Assembly: GCA_017524545.1 (NCBI GenBank)
Contig: JAFXVN010000066.1
Span: 1 to 64,000, forward strand
Length of the DNA: 64,000 bases
Direction of reading: 5' to 3'
Source of the DNA: Bacteroidaceae bacterium
GTDB taxonomy: Bacteria; Bacteroidota; Bacteroidia; Bacteroidales; Bacteroidaceae
Shown: positions 32,395-41,273 of the stretch, piece after piece
Position numbering within the stretch: the stretch's first letter is position 1
Layout: the number at the start of each line of letters is the position of its first letter
Program-made: the position numbers and the translations under genes
The notes under the pieces: model-generated
Database searches by the model: none
What the model saw: only the letters and a program-made list of their open reading frames with translations
Told to the model about the DNA's origin: nothing

Positions 32395-32766
32395 CTAAAT
32401 TCCCCTCTTTTTCATTTCCTGCGGTATTCTGAAGCTTGTGTATAGCTCCAGAATGCATCCTATGGTGAGGGCAACGACCCATTCCTGACGGCGGCAAGGT
32501 CCCCATTGATGCTGTTGCATACTCATCATCACCAGTGCCAACACGAAGCAGCAACAGCCCAGAAGCTGTTGTCGGCGCAGACGCATGATGGTGATGTCCC
32601 GCCCCAGATACTCAGTCCGTACCTGCATGAGCGTAAACATGAGCGTGCCAATACCATAGATGAGCATACTGGTGTAGGGGAACAAAACATGTAGAGCCGC
32701 ACCGACAAGCATCAGCACAGCTCCCAGTCGGAAGCAGAGATTCTCCAGCGTATTCAGTTCCTTCAT
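32395..32766 (-). CDS. Four-helix integral membrane protein, unknown
   Basis: This 123-residue protein has about four membrane segments: RLGAVLMLVGAALHVLFPY, SMLIYGIGTLMFTLMQV, LLGCCCFVLALVMMSM and WVVALTIGCILELYTSF. It starts inside the last codons of the divIC gene (4-bp overlap), so both are translated together. I do not recognise a functional family. Linkage to divIC suggests an envelope role, but that is only context. Confidence 0.8.
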   Translation of the reverse strand: MKELNTLENLCFRLGAVLMLVGAALHVLFPYTSMLIYGIGTLMFTLMQVRTEYLGRDITIMRLRRQQLLGCCCFVLALVMMSMQQHQWGPCRRQEWVVALTIGCILELYTSFRIPQEMKKRGI

Positions 32767-33074
32767 TCTTCCACTTGTTCGTTCGCAAAAACGAACACGT
32801 CCTCGTTGGCGCGTTTCATGTGATAGCGTTCGCGGGCAATCTTTTCCACAGCCTTGGGGTTGTTCTCCAATTCGCGGATTTTGTTGTCGGCCTCGTCGTA
32901 CTGGTGCTTGTAGTTGGCAATCTCCTGGCGCAGCATGTCAATGCGCACACGGCGCGGATGCCGGTTCAAGAAGCTGTCCTCATCGACAACACCCACAATG
33001 AGCGCGATGAACAGAATGGTAAGGAAGTATTTGTGCCTGCGCATGAAAAGCCAGGCGGAATGTATTTTGCTCAT
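32763..33074 (-). CDS. DivIC/FtsB-type septum formation initiator
   Basis: This 103-residue bitopic protein has a short basic cytosolic end, one membrane helix (YFLTILFIALIVGVV) and a periplasmic coiled coil (MLRQEIANYKHQYDEADNKI), ending with NPKAVEKIARERYHMKRANEDVFVF. The ERYHMKR-type end is diagnostic for the DivIC/FtsB family, part of the FtsBLQ complex that activates septal peptidoglycan synthesis. It is divergent from dnaX and overlaps the downstream membrane protein gene by 4 bp. Confidence 0.92.
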   Translation of the reverse strand: MSKIHSAWLFMRRHKYFLTILFIALIVGVVDEDSFLNRHPRRVRIDMLRQEIANYKHQYDEADNKIRELENNPKAVEKIARERYHMKRANEDVFVFANEQVEE

Positions 33075-33084
33075 TATTCTCTTT

Positions 33085-33168
33085 TAATTAAGAAATAAGA
33101 AAGAAGATTTAAGATTTTGCGCAAAGGTACGAAATAATTCTCAAATCTTCTTTCTTATTTCTTAATTA
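33085..33168. repeat. 26-bp perfect inverted repeat between divIC and dnaX
   Basis: The arm 33085-33110 (taattaagaaataagaaaga...) is a perfect reverse complement of 33143-33168, with a 32-bp centre that holds the divIC -7 box. One arm lies in the divIC leader and the other upstream of the dnaX -7 box. The arms are AT-rich and built from aagaaataag phrases. Confidence 0.85.
33122..33129 (-). promoter_or_regulatory. -7 box of divIC
   Basis: TACCTTTG on the minus strand, 48 bp before the divIC ATG, in the centre of a 26-bp inverted repeat. Confidence 0.6.
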
Positions 33169-33173
33169 TTTTG

Positions 33174-33181
33174 TAACTTTG
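33174..33181 (+). promoter_or_regulatory. -7 box of dnaX
   Basis: TAACTTTG on the plus strand, 13 bp before the first ATG of dnaX. Its -33 region is the right arm of the inverted repeat, without a clear TTTG. Confidence 0.55.
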
Positions 33182-33194
33182 CACAAAATATATA

Positions 33195-34952
33195 ATGTAT
33201 ATGGAAGAATACGTTGTTTCTGCGCTTAAATACCGTCCGCTCAACTTCGACTCTGTTGTAGGCCAGCGGTCGCTGACCACCACTCTGAAGAATGCCATCA
33301 GTAGTGGCAAGTTGGCTCATGCCTACCTATTCTGCGGCCCTCGCGGTGTGGGCAAAACCACTTGCGCCCGCATCTTTGCCAAAGCCATCAACTGCTTCGA
33401 CCCGCAGGACGGCGGCGAGCCTTGCGGCAAATGCGAGAGCTGCCAGGCCTTCGACCAGCAGCGCAGCATGAACATCCACGAGCTGGACGCTGCCAGCAAC
33501 AACTCCGTCGAGGACATCCGTGAGCTTTGCAAGCAGGTGCTCATCCCGCCACAGACGGGCAGGTACAAAGTGTTCATCATCGACGAGGTGCACATGCTCT
33601 CTAGCGCGGCCTTCAATGCTTTCCTCAAGACCTTGGAGGAGCCGCCTTCATACGTTATCTTCATCCTTGCCACCACCGAGAAACATAAGATTTTGCCCAC
33701 CATCTTGAGCCGTTGCCAAGTCTATGACTTCCAGCGCATGACCACTCAGAACACCATCGACCACCTGATGTATGTGGCTCAGAAGGAGGGCTATACGGCA
33801 GAGCCAGAGGCACTTGGCCTCATAGCAGAGAAAGCCGACGGCGGTATGCGCGACGCCCTCTCCATCTTCGACCAGATGGTCAGCTTCTCGGGCGGAAACC
33901 TGACCTACGAGAGCGTCTGCCAGAACCTGAACGTCCTGAGCCAGGAGTACTACTTCCAGCTTGTTGACCATTTCCTTGCCATGCGCATTCCCGAGTGCCT
34001 GCTGCTGTTCAACGAGGTGCTGCAGAAGGGCTTCGACGGCGGCAACTTCGTGGCAGGTCTTGCCACCCACCTTCGCAACCTGCTCGTCAGCCGTGATGCG
34101 GTGACGCTGCCTCTGTTAGAGATGAGCGAGCGGATGCGTGCCCGTTATCAGGAGCAGGCCCAGCGCTGTCCCATCCGCTTCATTTACAAGGCACTCAAGC
34201 TGTCCAACGACTGCGACCAAGCCTACCGCACCAGCCGAAACAAACGCTTACAGGTGGAGCTGTGCCTCATCCAGTGCACACAGGCTGCGGATGCCGACAA
34301 TGCCGACGCTTCCGGGCGTAGCCCTTCGGATGCACTCAAACCTGTCATAAAGAAAGAAGTCTCCCAGCCGGCAGCAGCTCCCGTCGTGCCTGCACAGCCG
34401 GCAGCGGCAGCAGCTCCGCCCGTCCAGCCTGCTTCCGTCCAGCCAGCTTCAATTCAACCAACGCCTGCCTCTTCTGCTCCTGAACCCCAGAAGCGTCTTC
34501 CTAAGGTTTCCTTCAAGCATTTTGGCGCAGGGAAGAAAGAAGAGGAGTCTCAACAGATGCCTGCCGACAAGCCTGTTGAGCATTTCGCCGAGCCTATCAA
34601 CGTGGAGAAGCTAACCGCTTCCTGGTACACATACATCGGCACTCTTCCGCACGAGAGCGTGGCACTTGCCCAGCGCCTCAAAGGGTTGCAGCCCACGGTG
34701 AAGGACGACAACACCGCCGTGCTATCCGTCAGCAATCCGCAGGTGCAACAGACCGTGGAGAGCATGATGCCACAGATACTTGGCACAATGCGTCAAGTAC
34801 TTAAGAATGATGATTTCCGCCTTGAAACGAAGCTTGAAGAAATACAGGAAGTGGTCAAGACCTACAGCGCTCCCGAGATGCTAAAGATGATGCAGGAGCA
34901 GAATGCAGGTGTGGGTGAATTGGTCGGCAAACTTGGCCTTGCCTTCGACTGA
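33195..34952 (+). CDS. dnaX: DNA polymerase III subunit gamma/tau
   Basis: DnaX is the clamp-loader ATPase. The 585-residue protein starts MYMEEYVVSALKYRPLNFDS (the second ATG at 33201 is equally possible). It has Walker A GPRGVGKTTCARIF, a four-cysteine zinc module (CFDPQDGGEPCGKCESCQAF), DEVHMLSSAAFNAFLKTLEE, the sensor LATTEKHKILPTILSRC, and a C-terminal gamma/tau region after an Ala/Pro/Gln-rich linker (PVQPASVQPASIQPTPASSA). I saw no obvious slippery heptamer for the gamma frameshift. It is divergent from divIC. Confidence 0.96.
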   Translation: MYMEEYVVSALKYRPLNFDSVVGQRSLTTTLKNAISSGKLAHAYLFCGPRGVGKTTCARIFAKAINCFDPQDGGEPCGKCESCQAFDQQRSMNIHELDAASNNSVEDIRELCKQVLIPPQTGRYKVFIIDEVHMLSSAAFNAFLKTLEEPPSYVIFILATTEKHKILPTILSRCQVYDFQRMTTQNTIDHLMYVAQKEGYTAEPEALGLIAEKADGGMRDALSIFDQMVSFSGGNLTYESVCQNLNVLSQEYYFQLVDHFLAMRIPECLLLFNEVLQKGFDGGNFVAGLATHLRNLLVSRDAVTLPLLEMSERMRARYQEQAQRCPIRFIYKALKLSNDCDQAYRTSRNKRLQVELCLIQCTQAADADNADASGRSPSDALKPVIKKEVSQPAAAPVVPAQPAAAAAPPVQPASVQPASIQPTPASSAPEPQKRLPKVSFKHFGAGKKEEESQQMPADKPVEHFAEPINVEKLTASWYTYIGTLPHESVALAQRLKGLQPTVKDDNTAVLSVSNPQVQQTVESMMPQILGTMRQVLKNDDFRLETKLEEIQEVVKTYSAPEMLKMMQEQNAGVGELVGKLGLAFD

Positions 34953-35005
34953 TTCTCTTGTCTATGTTAAAAAGAATCAAGCCAAGGCGTTTTCTTGGTG
35001 CGATA

Positions 35006-35037
35006 TTTGCATAGGTGATAAAATTTTTGTACCTTTG
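35006..35037 (+). promoter_or_regulatory. Promoter of the MORN-repeat gene
   Basis: TTTG (35006-35009), 20 bp, TACCTTTG (35030-35037); the ATG is at 35060. Confidence 0.75.
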
Positions 35038-35059
35038 CGCGCGGAAATTGATTACCATA

Positions 35060-36193
35060 ATGAAGCATCATGCTTTTATCATATATCTCATTCTTTGCCT
35101 CATAGCTGTCAGCCTGCAGGCTCAGCAGATAAAGATAGGTAACTACACTTTCCCCGGTGGCGGCGAATACCAGGGGGAGCTGTTCAAGGGTAAACCGTAC
35201 GGAACGGGCAAGACTGTCTATCCCAATGGCGACTACCACGAAGGCGAGTACGTCAAGGGCAAGCGACAGGGTAGGGGTATCTACCAGTTTGCTGACGGCG
35301 AGAAGTACGAGGGCGAGTGGTTCCAGGACCAGCAGCATGGCAAGGGAACCTATTATTTTGCCAACAACAATCGTTATGAAGGTCTTTGGTTCCGCGATTT
35401 CCAGCAGGGACTTGGCACGATGTATTACTACAACGGCGATACATACGTGGGCTCTTGGCTGCAGGACAAGCGGAACGGTAACGGACGCTACACCTTCGCT
35501 CAAGGGGGTGCCTACTACGATGGACAGTGGAAGAACGACATGAAGGACGGACACGGTGTGTTCGACTGGATGGACGGCAACCGCTACGAAGGCTCGTGGC
35601 GGGAGAACCAGAAACATGGCAAGGGCACCTTCACATACGCCACCGGCGACTCCTATACTGGCGAATGGGCCGACGACCAGCAGCACGGCAGGGGCATCTT
35701 TATCTTTGCCGACGGCAACCGCTACGAAGGCCAATATGTCCACGGACAGCGCACGGGTGAAGGCATCTACACCTTTGCCAATGGCGACAAGTACGTCGGA
35801 CATTTCAACGCAGGAGAGCAGGACGGCACAGGCACCTTCACCTGGCACACAGGCGCATCGTACGTCGGCCAGTGGCAGCACAACAAGCAGCACGGCACAG
35901 GCAAGTATCGCTGGGCAAACGGCGACGAGTACGAAGGCGGTTGGGTGGATGGCCTCCTCGATGGCGAGGGCATCCTGCGACAGGCAGACGGTGTTCGCTT
36001 CAAAGGCACTTTCCGCAAAGGACTTAAAGAAGGAAAAGGCATTCTCGAAGATGCCGACGGCATACGCTACGAAGGAAACTTCAGCAGAGACAAGAAAAAC
36101 GGAGAATTCATCGAGAAGGACAAGAACGGCCTCCTGATACGCAGAGTTGTCTATCGGGACGGTGTTCCTGTCAGAACCAAGGACAATAACTAA
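35060..36193 (+). CDS. Secreted MORN-repeat protein
   Basis: The 377-residue protein begins with a cleavable signal peptide (MKHHAFIIYLILCLIAVSLQ, cleavage likely after QAQ) and is then almost entirely MORN repeats: about 14 units of 22-24 residues with the pattern YEGEW...G.G.Y.FA.G. MORN repeats form an elongated beta structure that binds lipids or proteins. I chose 35060 because the longer frame would start inside the promoter. It is 12 bp upstream of glgB and may share its transcript. The function of the bacterial exported form is unknown. Confidence 0.9.
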   Translation: MKHHAFIIYLILCLIAVSLQAQQIKIGNYTFPGGGEYQGELFKGKPYGTGKTVYPNGDYHEGEYVKGKRQGRGIYQFADGEKYEGEWFQDQQHGKGTYYFANNNRYEGLWFRDFQQGLGTMYYYNGDTYVGSWLQDKRNGNGRYTFAQGGAYYDGQWKNDMKDGHGVFDWMDGNRYEGSWRENQKHGKGTFTYATGDSYTGEWADDQQHGRGIFIFADGNRYEGQYVHGQRTGEGIYTFANGDKYVGHFNAGEQDGTGTFTWHTGASYVGQWQHNKQHGTGKYRWANGDEYEGGWVDGLLDGEGILRQADGVRFKGTFRKGLKEGKGILEDADGIRYEGNFSRDKKNGEFIEKDKNGLLIRRVVYRDGVPVRTKDNN

Positions 36194-36205
36194 TAACACA
36201 CTATA

Positions 36206-38362
36206 ATGGCTCGTACAAAAGCAGCGGATTCAAAGAAATCCACCAAAAAGAACCAAAAGTCGGCGACCGAAGGTAAAGCCAAAGCTACATCGGCTGCCAA
36301 GAAAAGCGCACCAGTGCCTGCTGTGCTCAAGCTAATCAAGAACGACGGTGCGTTGGCAGAATTTGCCGATGCCATCAACGGACGCCACAACGAGGCGGCC
36401 CGCAAGATGGCGGAAATCACCAACGGCACCAACAACCTCAGTGAATTTGCCAGCGGCTATCTTTACTTCGGCCTCCACAAGGTCGAGGACGGATGGGTGT
36501 TGCGCGAATGGGCACCCAATGCCATCGACATCTTCGTCGTGGGCGACTTCAATGGATGGAAGGAGAGCGCCCGCTACGCCATGAAGCGCGTCAAAGGCTC
36601 CGCCGGCAACTGGGAAATCAAGATTAAGAACAAGAGCTTCCGTCACGGCTCCCTCTACAAGCTTGTTGTGCATTGGGAAGGAGGCCAGGGAGAACGCATC
36701 CCCGCATGGGCAACACGTGTCGTGCAGGACGAAGAAACACACATCTTCTGCGCACAGGTTTGGGATCCAGCAGAACCCTACCAGTGGCAGACAGAGAATC
36801 AAGGGCCTGCGGCTAACGGGAAAGTAAAGTTCCGCCCAACCACCAACCCCCTGCTCATCTACGAATGCCACATCGGAATGGCTCAGGACAAGGAAGGTGT
36901 CGGCACCTACACAGAGTTCCGCGACAACATCCTGCCCCGCGTCGCTGCCGGCGGCTACAACTGCATTCAGATAATGGCCATTCAGGAGCATCCCTACTAC
37001 GGCAGTTTCGGCTACCATGTGAGCAGCTTCTTCGCCCCCAGCAGCCGTTTCGGTACGCCTGATGAACTGAAGTCCCTCATCGACAAGGCTCACAGCATGG
37101 GCATTGCCGTGATTATGGACATCGTGCACAGCCATGCCGTGAAGAACGAGGTGGAAGGCTTAGGCAACTTCGCAGGCGACCCCTGCCAGTACTTCAATCA
37201 GGGCGACCGCCGCGAACATCCGGCATGGGACAGCCTTTGCTTCGACTATGGCAAGAACGAGGTGCTGCACTTCCTGCTCTCCAACTGCAAGTACTGGCTC
37301 GAAGAGTTCCATTTCGACGGCTTCCGCTTCGACGGTGTCACCTCTATGCTCTACTACAGCCACGGTCTGGGCGAGAGCTTCATGTCCTATGGCGACTACT
37401 ACAACGGTCATCAGGACACCAACGCCATTACCTACCTTACCCTTGCCAACGAACTCATCCATGCAGTCAACAAGAATGCCATCACCATAGCCGAAGAGGT
37501 GAGCGGTATGCCTGGCCTTGCTCTTCCTTTCAAGGATGGCGGTTATGGCTTCAACTACCGTCTGGCCATGAATATCCCCGACTACTGGATTAAAATCATC
37601 AAGGAGCTTAGGGACGAAGATTGGAAGCCGAGCAGCATCCTCTGGGAACTCACCAACCGCCGCCGCGACGAAAAGACCATCTCCTATTGCGAAAGCCACG
37701 ACCAGGCACTCGTGGGCGACAAGACCATCATCTTCCGCCTCATCGACAGCGACATGTACTGGCACTTCAAGAAAGGCGACGAGAACTCCACCGTCAACCG
37801 AGGCATCGCTCTCCACAAGATGATTCGCCTCGTCACACTTGGTACCATCAATGGCGGCTACCTCAACTTCATGGGCAACGAGTTCGGACATCCCGAATGG
37901 ATTGACTTCCCGCGCGAGGGCAACGGCTGGAGCTACAAGTATGCCCGCCGCCAGTGGAATCTTGTGGACAATAAGGAGCTGTGCTTCCACTACTTGGGCG
38001 ACTTCGATGCAGCAATGCTCAAGGTGCTCAAGAAGTTCAAAAGCTTCGAGAAGCAGAACGTGGTGGAGATATGGCACAACGACGGCGACCAAGTGTTTGC
38101 CTTCCGCCGTGGCGAGCTTCACTTCTTCTTCAACTTCAGCCCCGTCAACTCCTACACAGGCTATGGCTTCATGGTCGAGCAGGGTGCCTACGAGTACATC
38201 CTCAACACAGACAACCCCGACTTCGGTGGCAACGGTTTCAACGATGACAAGCTCATCCACTACACCGTCTATGACCAGCGTCTGGCTCGCGACAACAAGG
38301 GCTGGCTCCAGCTCTACCTCCCCACACGCACAGCCTGCGTTCTCAAAAAGGTTAAGGAATAA
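36206..38362 (+). CDS. glgB: 1,4-alpha-glucan branching enzyme (eukaryote-like GH13 subtype)
   Basis: The 718-residue enzyme introduces alpha-1,6 branches in glycogen. After a 40-residue Lys/Ala/Ser-rich tail come a CBM48-like domain (VLREWAPNAIDIFVVGDFNG), the GH13 barrel (IYECHIGMAQ, VIMDIVHSHAVKN, GFRFDGVTSMLYYSHG with the catalytic Asp, TIAEEVSGMPGLALPF with the acid Glu, YCESHDQALVGDKT with HD) and a C-terminal beta domain. The order and the YYSHG, SHDQALVGDKT motifs are those of the eukaryotic-type GH13_8 branching enzymes also found in Bacteroidota. The positively charged N-terminal tail is not part of the enzyme fold. Confidence 0.94.
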   Translation: MARTKAADSKKSTKKNQKSATEGKAKATSAAKKSAPVPAVLKLIKNDGALAEFADAINGRHNEAARKMAEITNGTNNLSEFASGYLYFGLHKVEDGWVLREWAPNAIDIFVVGDFNGWKESARYAMKRVKGSAGNWEIKIKNKSFRHGSLYKLVVHWEGGQGERIPAWATRVVQDEETHIFCAQVWDPAEPYQWQTENQGPAANGKVKFRPTTNPLLIYECHIGMAQDKEGVGTYTEFRDNILPRVAAGGYNCIQIMAIQEHPYYGSFGYHVSSFFAPSSRFGTPDELKSLIDKAHSMGIAVIMDIVHSHAVKNEVEGLGNFAGDPCQYFNQGDRREHPAWDSLCFDYGKNEVLHFLLSNCKYWLEEFHFDGFRFDGVTSMLYYSHGLGESFMSYGDYYNGHQDTNAITYLTLANELIHAVNKNAITIAEEVSGMPGLALPFKDGGYGFNYRLAMNIPDYWIKIIKELRDEDWKPSSILWELTNRRRDEKTISYCESHDQALVGDKTIIFRLIDSDMYWHFKKGDENSTVNRGIALHKMIRLVTLGTINGGYLNFMGNEFGHPEWIDFPREGNGWSYKYARRQWNLVDNKELCFHYLGDFDAAMLKVLKKFKSFEKQNVVEIWHNDGDQVFAFRRGELHFFFNFSPVNSYTGYGFMVEQGAYEYILNTDNPDFGGNGFNDDKLIHYTVYDQRLARDNKGWLQLYLPTRTACVLKKVKE

Positions 38363-38440
38363 TTGAACACTTGCCAACTCGGTGTGGTTGGCAAAAGGCT
38401 ATAGACGAAGGGGCTATGTCAAAACACAGTTAATAGTATA

Positions 38441-38530
38441 AAACAACGGATTTCACGGATTAAGCGGATTTTATCGATATTGATAATCATCAAATAAGAT
38501 AATCCGTGTAATCCGTGAAATCCGTTGTTT
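38441..38530. repeat. 90-bp stem-loop repeat between glgB and parC
   Basis: The arm 38441-38461 (aaacaacggatttcacggat...) is a perfect 21-bp reverse complement of 38510-38530, and further cggatt/aatccg pairs extend the stem. The loop contains tgataatcatcaaataa.at, matching the inverted loop of the copy at 59473. Confidence 0.85.
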
Positions 38531-38558
38531 TTAATAAGGAATATAAGAACTAAAGCTA

Positions 38559-41261
38559 ATGACAGATAACGTGAATATAACCGAAGGCATCACGCACCAC
38601 CTCAACCAGATGTACCAGAATTGGTTTCTGGACTATGCATCATACGTAATCCTGGAGCGTGCCGTGCCGCATATTGCCGATGGATTCAAGCCTGTGCAGC
38701 GCCGCATCATGCACTCCATGAAGCGGATGGACGATGGCAAGTACAACAAGGTGGCAAACATCGTGGGCCACACGATGCAGTTCCATCCTCATGGCGATGC
38801 CAGCATCAAGGATGCATTGGTACAACTGGGACAGAAGGATTTGCTTGTTGACTGCCAGGGCAACTGGGGCAACATCATCACCGGCGACGATGCTGCTGCC
38901 GGCCGTTACATTGAGGCGCGGCTCTCGAAGTTCGCGCTCGATGTCGTTTTCAATCCAAAGACAACCGAATGGAAGTGGAGCTACGACGGACGCAACAAGG
39001 AGCCGGTTGCTTTGCCAGTCAAGTTCCCGCTGCTTCTTGCACAAGGTGCCGAAGGCATTGCCGTAGGTCTGAATTGCAAGATACTGCCACACAACCTCGT
39101 TGAAATCTGCGATGCCGCTATCAGCTATCTGCACGGCGAGGAGTTCCATCTCTATCCCGACTTCCCGACGGGCGGCAGCATCGACATCTCGAAGTACAAC
39201 GATGGCCAGCGCGGAGGCTCTGTCCGTGTTCGTGCAAAGATTGAGAAGCGCGACAGCAAAACACTGGCTATTACAGAGATACCTTACGGCAAGACAACAG
39301 GCACGGCTTCCAAGCCCAGCACCTTCATCGACAGCATCCTCAAGGCCAACGAGCGGGGCAAGATTAAAATCCGCAACGTGGAAGACCTGACGGCAGCTTC
39401 TGCCGAGATACTCATCCACCTGACCCCCGGTGCCTCCAGCGACAAGACCATCGACGCCCTCTATGCCTGCACGGATTGCGAGATAAGCATTTCGCCCAAC
39501 TGCTGCGTCATTCAAGACAGAAAGCCGCAGTTCCTGTCCGTCAGCGATGTGCTGAGGGCCAGTGTGGATAACACGCTGGCGCTGTTGAGGCAGGAGCGTC
39601 TTATCCGCCGGGGCGAGCTGATGGAGAGCCTTCACTTCGCCACCCTCGAACAGATATTCATCGAGGAGCGCATCTACAAGGACAAGGAATTTGAGCAGGC
39701 AAAGACGATGGATGCCGCCTGCGAATGGATAGACGAGCGTCTGACGCCCTGGTATCCCAAGATGGTGCGCGAGGTGACAAAGGACGACATCCTGCACCTG
39801 ATGGACATCAAGATGGCGCGTATCCTGAAGTTCAACAAGGACAAGGCAGAGGAGAACATCGCACACATCAAGGCAGAAATAAAGCAGATAGACCGTGAGC
39901 TGAAGAACATGGTGGAGGTGACGTGCGACTGGTTCCGCTTCATCAAGGAGAAGTATGGCAAGGAGCATCCGCGCCTGACCGAAATCCGCAACTTCGACAC
40001 CATCACGGCAGCCAAGGTCGTGGAGGCCAACGAGAAGCTTTATATCAACCGCGAGGAAGGTTTCATCGGGACATCGCTCAAGAAGGACGAATTCGTCTCG
40101 AACTGTTCCGACATCGACGATGTCATCATCTTCTATCGCGACGGCACATACAAGATTGTCCGCATTGCAGAGAAGCTCTTCATCGGAGAGACCGAGCGCA
40201 GCAAGAAGGACAAGAAGAAGGCAGAGGTCATCCATATTGCGGTGTTCCGCAAGAACGACGAACGCACCATCTACAATGCCGTCTATCGCGACGGAAAGTC
40301 GGGCATCAACTACATCAAGCGCTTCAACGTCACTTCCATGACCCGCGACAGAGAGTACGACCTCACGCAAGGCAACCCCGGTTCGCGCGTGCTTTACTTC
40401 ACAGCCAACCCCAATGGCGAGGCCGAGGTGATAAAGGTCATCCTCAAACCCAATCCCAAGCTGAAGCGTGTGTTCTTCGACGAGGACTTTAGCAAAATTG
40501 CCATCAAGGGACGTGGCAGCATGGGCAACATCCTCACCAAGCTTGACGTGAGCAGGGTGACGCTCAAGAGCCATGGAAGCAGCACTCTGGGCGGCCGCAA
40601 GGTATGGTTCGACAATGACATCAAACGTCTCAACTACGACGGGCAGGGACAGTTCCTTGGCGAATTCGAGGGAGAAGACCAGGTGCTTGTCATCCTGAAC
40701 GACGGCCGTTTCTACCTGACCAACTTCGATGTCAACAACCACTACGAAGACAACATCTTCCGCATAGAGAAGTACGATGCCGGCAAGGTGTGGACCTGCA
40801 TCTACTACAACTCGGCACAGAGCAACTACCTTTATCTGAAGCGTTTCCGTCTGGAAGCCAGCGTTCGTGTGCAGAACTTCATGGGCGAAATGCCTGCCGA
40901 GAACATCATGCTCGTCACCGACACGGCCTATCCGAGAGTGCTTGTCACGATGGGCGGCGTGGATGATTTCCGCGAGCCTATCGAGGTGGATGCCGAGACG
41001 TTTGTCGGCGTGAAGAGCTTCAAGGCAATCGGCAAACGCATCACGACCCTGCATATCGGCAAAGTGGAGGAGCTGGAGCCGCTAAAGACACCCTCTCCCG
41101 TCTCCACAGAAGAAGAGGAGACGCAATCGCCCGACGAAGCCAACGGCGGAGCGGACGGCGAAGCTGCCTCTCCCACGGAAGAGGAGTCTGACCCCTTCGA
41201 CGGCAAGAGCCAGCAGGATGTGGCAGATGAAATGAACGGTCAGCTCAGATTGGACTTCTAA
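38559..41261 (+). CDS. parC: DNA topoisomerase IV subunit A-type protein
   Basis: This 900-residue type IIA topoisomerase A subunit cleaves and rejoins DNA. The winged-helix core has YASYVILERAVPHIADGFKP, RRIMHSMKRMDDGKYNKVAN, FHPHGDASIKDALV and the active-site tyrosine in AAAGRYIEARLSKFA. The C-terminal beta-pinwheel is present, followed by an acidic Ser/Glu/Ala tail (about residues 845-885). The pattern fits the ParC-like A subunit of Bacteroidota rather than GyrA, as no GyrA box is visible. The partner B subunit is not in the window. It is followed closely by the DUF3316 and S41 genes. Confidence 0.92.
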   Translation: MTDNVNITEGITHHLNQMYQNWFLDYASYVILERAVPHIADGFKPVQRRIMHSMKRMDDGKYNKVANIVGHTMQFHPHGDASIKDALVQLGQKDLLVDCQGNWGNIITGDDAAAGRYIEARLSKFALDVVFNPKTTEWKWSYDGRNKEPVALPVKFPLLLAQGAEGIAVGLNCKILPHNLVEICDAAISYLHGEEFHLYPDFPTGGSIDISKYNDGQRGGSVRVRAKIEKRDSKTLAITEIPYGKTTGTASKPSTFIDSILKANERGKIKIRNVEDLTAASAEILIHLTPGASSDKTIDALYACTDCEISISPNCCVIQDRKPQFLSVSDVLRASVDNTLALLRQERLIRRGELMESLHFATLEQIFIEERIYKDKEFEQAKTMDAACEWIDERLTPWYPKMVREVTKDDILHLMDIKMARILKFNKDKAEENIAHIKAEIKQIDRELKNMVEVTCDWFRFIKEKYGKEHPRLTEIRNFDTITAAKVVEANEKLYINREEGFIGTSLKKDEFVSNCSDIDDVIIFYRDGTYKIVRIAEKLFIGETERSKKDKKKAEVIHIAVFRKNDERTIYNAVYRDGKSGINYIKRFNVTSMTRDREYDLTQGNPGSRVLYFTANPNGEAEVIKVILKPNPKLKRVFFDEDFSKIAIKGRGSMGNILTKLDVSRVTLKSHGSSTLGGRKVWFDNDIKRLNYDGQGQFLGEFEGEDQVLVILNDGRFYLTNFDVNNHYEDNIFRIEKYDAGKVWTCIYYNSAQSNYLYLKRFRLEASVRVQNFMGEMPAENIMLVTDTAYPRVLVTMGGVDDFREPIEVDAETFVGVKSFKAIGKRITTLHIGKVEELEPLKTPSPVSTEEEETQSPDEANGGADGEAASPTEEESDPFDGKSQQDVADEMNGQLRLDF

Positions 41262-41273
41262 TTCTCCTCTGTT

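Noticed and set aside
33195..34952. Programmed frameshift in dnaX
   Set aside because: I found no A/G heptamer with a following hairpin in the region before the linker.
38640..41054. 804-codon open frame antisense to parC
   Set aside because: It is the mirror of a well-conserved topoisomerase gene with strong codon bias; its translation has no recognisable domain and is rich in Val, Leu, Asp and His as expected for an antisense shadow.
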